From: Deltaproteobacteria bacterium
Lineage (GTDB): Bacteria; Desulfobacterota; WTBG01; CAIYCZ01; CAIRTM01
Direction of reading: 5' to 3'
Length of the DNA: 64,000 nucleotides
Assembly: GCA_024276465.1 (NCBI GenBank)
Contig: JAJRXD010000024.1
Span: 1-64,000 of the forward strand
The position numbers and the translations under genes are program-made. Each line of letters opens with the position of its first letter. Position 1 is the first letter of the stretch. A model generated the notes under the pieces. The model saw nothing but the letters and a program-made list of their open reading frames with translations, did not search any database and was not told where the DNA came from. Positions 62,532-64,000 of the stretch are shown one piece after another.

Positions 62532-62942
62532 ATGCGTTTTATACCACTCATTCTGACAGTAACCCTGATTTTCTGCTATCAGGACAGCTGGGCCGAAGAT
62601 GCAGTTGATGGCCGTATTGTGTCACTTGACCTGGAAAAGGGACAGATAATTTTAACGCTTATCGACAGACCAGACCTTTCTGCAAAAGTAAAAAAAAACA
62701 ATCCCCTTGCAACTCCAACGGAAAAACATGATAAAAAAGGACAAACCCCTCAGCTGTCCGTTTTTATTAGCCAAAGCCATTTGCCGTGCAGAGCTGTTCC
62801 AGGAGCATTAGTCAGAATCTGGGGTGACTATGACCAGAAGACCGGCAGGTTCACAGCTAACAAAATTTTTCCCCTTGACCCAACAGGAGTCAGGAGAAGG
62901 CTTGGCAGAGGATGCGGTCAGTGCAGGGGAATGTGTAGATAA
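62532..62942 (+). CDS. small exported protein, possibly OB-fold, unknown
   Basis: 136 residues. Signal peptide (ends SWA), then VDGRIVSLDLEKGQIILTLIDRP and ALVRIWGDYDQKTGRFTANKIFP, short strands resembling an OB-like or DUF5666-like fold. The C-terminus is basic and Cys-rich (RRRLGRGCGQCRGMCR), recalling the tail of the ZraP-like protein. Stop codon lies 6 bp before the kinase start, so both are probably in one operon. Likely a periplasmic accessory in metal sensing; this is inference from context. Confidence 0.65.
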   Translation: MRFIPLILTVTLIFCYQDSWAEDAVDGRIVSLDLEKGQIILTLIDRPDLSAKVKKNNPLATPTEKHDKKGQTPQLSVFISQSHLPCRAVPGALVRIWGDYDQKTGRFTANKIFPLDPTGVRRRLGRGCGQCRGMCR

Positions 62943-62948
62943 ATAAGA

Positions 62949-64000
62949 ATGAGGGAAACAGGTAAAATGAGAGGGGGGCTAAAGGGCAAAGTGGACAATA
63001 AACGATTTCCGCTATGGGCAAATAATCTTTTTGTTTTTTTGTTACTTTTCCTGGTTATAATTACCTATTTTCTCTGGCAGATTCACAAAGCAAAAAAAGA
63101 TTTTCTGGACCATGTCAATGAACAGGCACAACTTGTTGCAGGAGTGGTTCAGCTGAATATCAAGGGGTCTGTCTTTTCCCAGGGGGTAACAGAGGAAATT
63201 CTGCAAAGTTTTTTAAGCAATACTGCCCGCTTTATCGATTATCTTGACAGTATAGAACCTTTTACCCTGGCAGAGCTTACTGCATTTGCCGGGGAGGCAG
63301 GGCTTGCCGGCATAATGATATACACAAACAAAGGCAGAATTGTTGAGGGACCCCCTGAATGGTCTAAAGATTTTTTTTCGGGATGTAACACCAAAGCACA
63401 CCTGAAACACCTGCCGGGAAAACATCTCTACCTGTTCTCATCTCCTCGACAGGCAGGAGAGGGGTGTGTTTTGATAGGCTTGAATGCCACAAACATCGAG
63501 TCTATGCAGCAGCAGTTAGGCCTATCACGTTTGACGGAAACCCTGTCTGAACTTCCTGGAATTTGCTATGCAAGCATGGAGCACCACCCCCGGGAAGAAA
63601 CCGGATCTGCGGCAGAGCCTGAAATTATTATGCTCAAAAACAATGGCTCACAGGTCGCTGAGGTTCATCTGTTCATTAACAAAACCGAGATAACAGTAGG
63701 AATGTGTACAACATATTTGGAATTATCATTGCATCGTCTCTGGCGTGATTTTTTTATATTCAGCACTGCACTTGCCCTTTTAGGGACACTTCTCACCTTT
63801 ATTCTATACCGGCTGCAGTCATCATACCTGTCACAGGTCAGGAACTACGAAAGACAGATTTCAAGGCAGCGGGAAGATGCCACACTTGGAAGAGCAGCAG
63901 CATCCATTGCTCATGAGATAAGAAATCCTCTTAATGCAATAAAAATGGGACTCCAAAGACTGCAGATAGAAGGACAGGAGATCGGACCAGACCACAAACA
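62949..64000 (+). CDS. sensor histidine kinase, ZraS-like (C-terminus beyond window edge)
   Basis: Open from ATG 62949 to the window end, about 350 residues; ATG 62967 is an alternative with a better-placed GAGGG. TM1 (NNLFVFLLLFLVIITYFLW), a periplasmic sensor domain of about 190 residues, TM2 (FFIFSTALALLGTLLTFILY), a linker helix, then the start of HisKA with GRAAASIAHEIRNPLNAIKMGLQRL. The ATPase domain and any partner regulator lie outside. The neighbouring ZraP-like gene suggests a metal or envelope-stress sensor whose partner acts at the sigma-54-like promoters. Confidence 0.88.
   Translation, partial: MRETGKMRGGLKGKVDNKRFPLWANNLFVFLLLFLVIITYFLWQIHKAKKDFLDHVNEQAQLVAGVVQLNIKGSVFSQGVTEEILQSFLSNTARFIDYLDSIEPFTLAELTAFAGEAGLAGIMIYTNKGRIVEGPPEWSKDFFSGCNTKAHLKHLPGKHLYLFSSPRQAGEGCVLIGLNATNIESMQQQLGLSRLTETLSELPGICYASMEHHPREETGSAAEPEIIMLKNNGSQVAEVHLFINKTEITVGMCTTYLELSLHRLWRDFFIFSTALALLGTLLTFILYRLQSSYLSQVRNYERQISRQREDATLGRAAASIAHEIRNPLNAIKMGLQRLQIEGQEIGPDHK

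Overview
The window (about 64 kb, moderately AT-rich) looks like a chromosomal segment from an anaerobic, Gram-negative bacterium, most likely a Desulfobacterota (former Deltaproteobacteria) lineage. This is inferred from the ssb / ftsK / lolA / mfd / surA block, siroheme-type reductase-like proteins fused to ferredoxin domains, an NtrC-type regulator with sigma-54-like promoters, and several families of dispersed palindromic repeats. No rRNA, tRNA, CRISPR array or full-length insertion sequence was seen. Much of the window outside the housekeeping block is about metal handling, chiefly copper and zinc/cadmium, and the cell envelope.

Region by region. 1-2650 (minus strand): an edge-truncated METTL7-like methyltransferase, a SPOR-SPOR-nuclease-fold exported protein, a MITE-like repeat, a small Cys-containing ORF and two tiny ORFs with near-perfect ribosome binding sites (MMMWW peptides). 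2652-10622 (minus): a Cus-type efflux operon (cusC, YHS-domain protein, cusB, cusA). cusB carries an in-frame TAG at codon 121. 10837-18047 (minus): thioredoxin-fold protein, PepSY-type membrane protein, DUF3034 outer-membrane protein, PAS protein, beta-propeller protein and an ethylbenzene-dehydrogenase-like haem protein. They lie behind a sigma-54-like promoter near 18.23 kb. 18440-27196: a copper island. A minus-strand cluster encodes a lone HMA protein, two PCP_red / sulfite-reductase-like / ferredoxin proteins (one with a C-terminal HMA domain) and two unrecognised Cys-rich proteins. It diverges from csoR-copZ-copA across two CsoR-type operators exactly 100 bp apart, so it is probably copper-induced.

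27231-30370: a Tat-exported protein and an SGNH hydrolase bracketed by two nearly identical 165-bp repeats in opposite orientation. 30488-39951: housekeeping (ssb, ftsK, lolA, mfd, surA, rnhA). 40006-40753: crcB and a DUF190 protein. 40849-45410: a Zn/Cd-type P-ATPase with a tandem His/Cys-rich tail behind a strong promoter and an SmtB/ArsR-type operator, the matching ArsR-family sensor, and two CbiX-like proteins. 45476-50659: a 1727-residue modular surface protein whose C-terminal domain is shared with the beta-propeller protein of the first cluster. 51249-51299: a third tiny MxMWW ORF. 51601-59037: an NtrB/NtrC-type two-component pair, a sigma-54-like promoter, a small exported protein and a CydDC-like ABC exporter. 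59119-64000: a CDF metal transporter, a (p)ppGpp-synthetase-domain/TPR fusion, a ZraP/Spy-like periplasmic protein, a small exported protein and an edge-truncated ZraS-like histidine kinase.

Main candidates for something undescribed: (1) a family of three 14-16 residue MxMWW peptides with near-perfect Shine-Dalgarno sequences beside metal efflux and signalling genes; (2) a copper-controlled gene set with siroheme-reductase-like proteins, one fused to an HMA metallochaperone domain; (3) two promoters 43 kb apart that share a palindromic upstream site, a half site and a -24/-12-like element at identical spacings, linking the haem/propeller cluster to the ZraP-like gene. All functional statements rest on reading motifs by eye; no database search was run.
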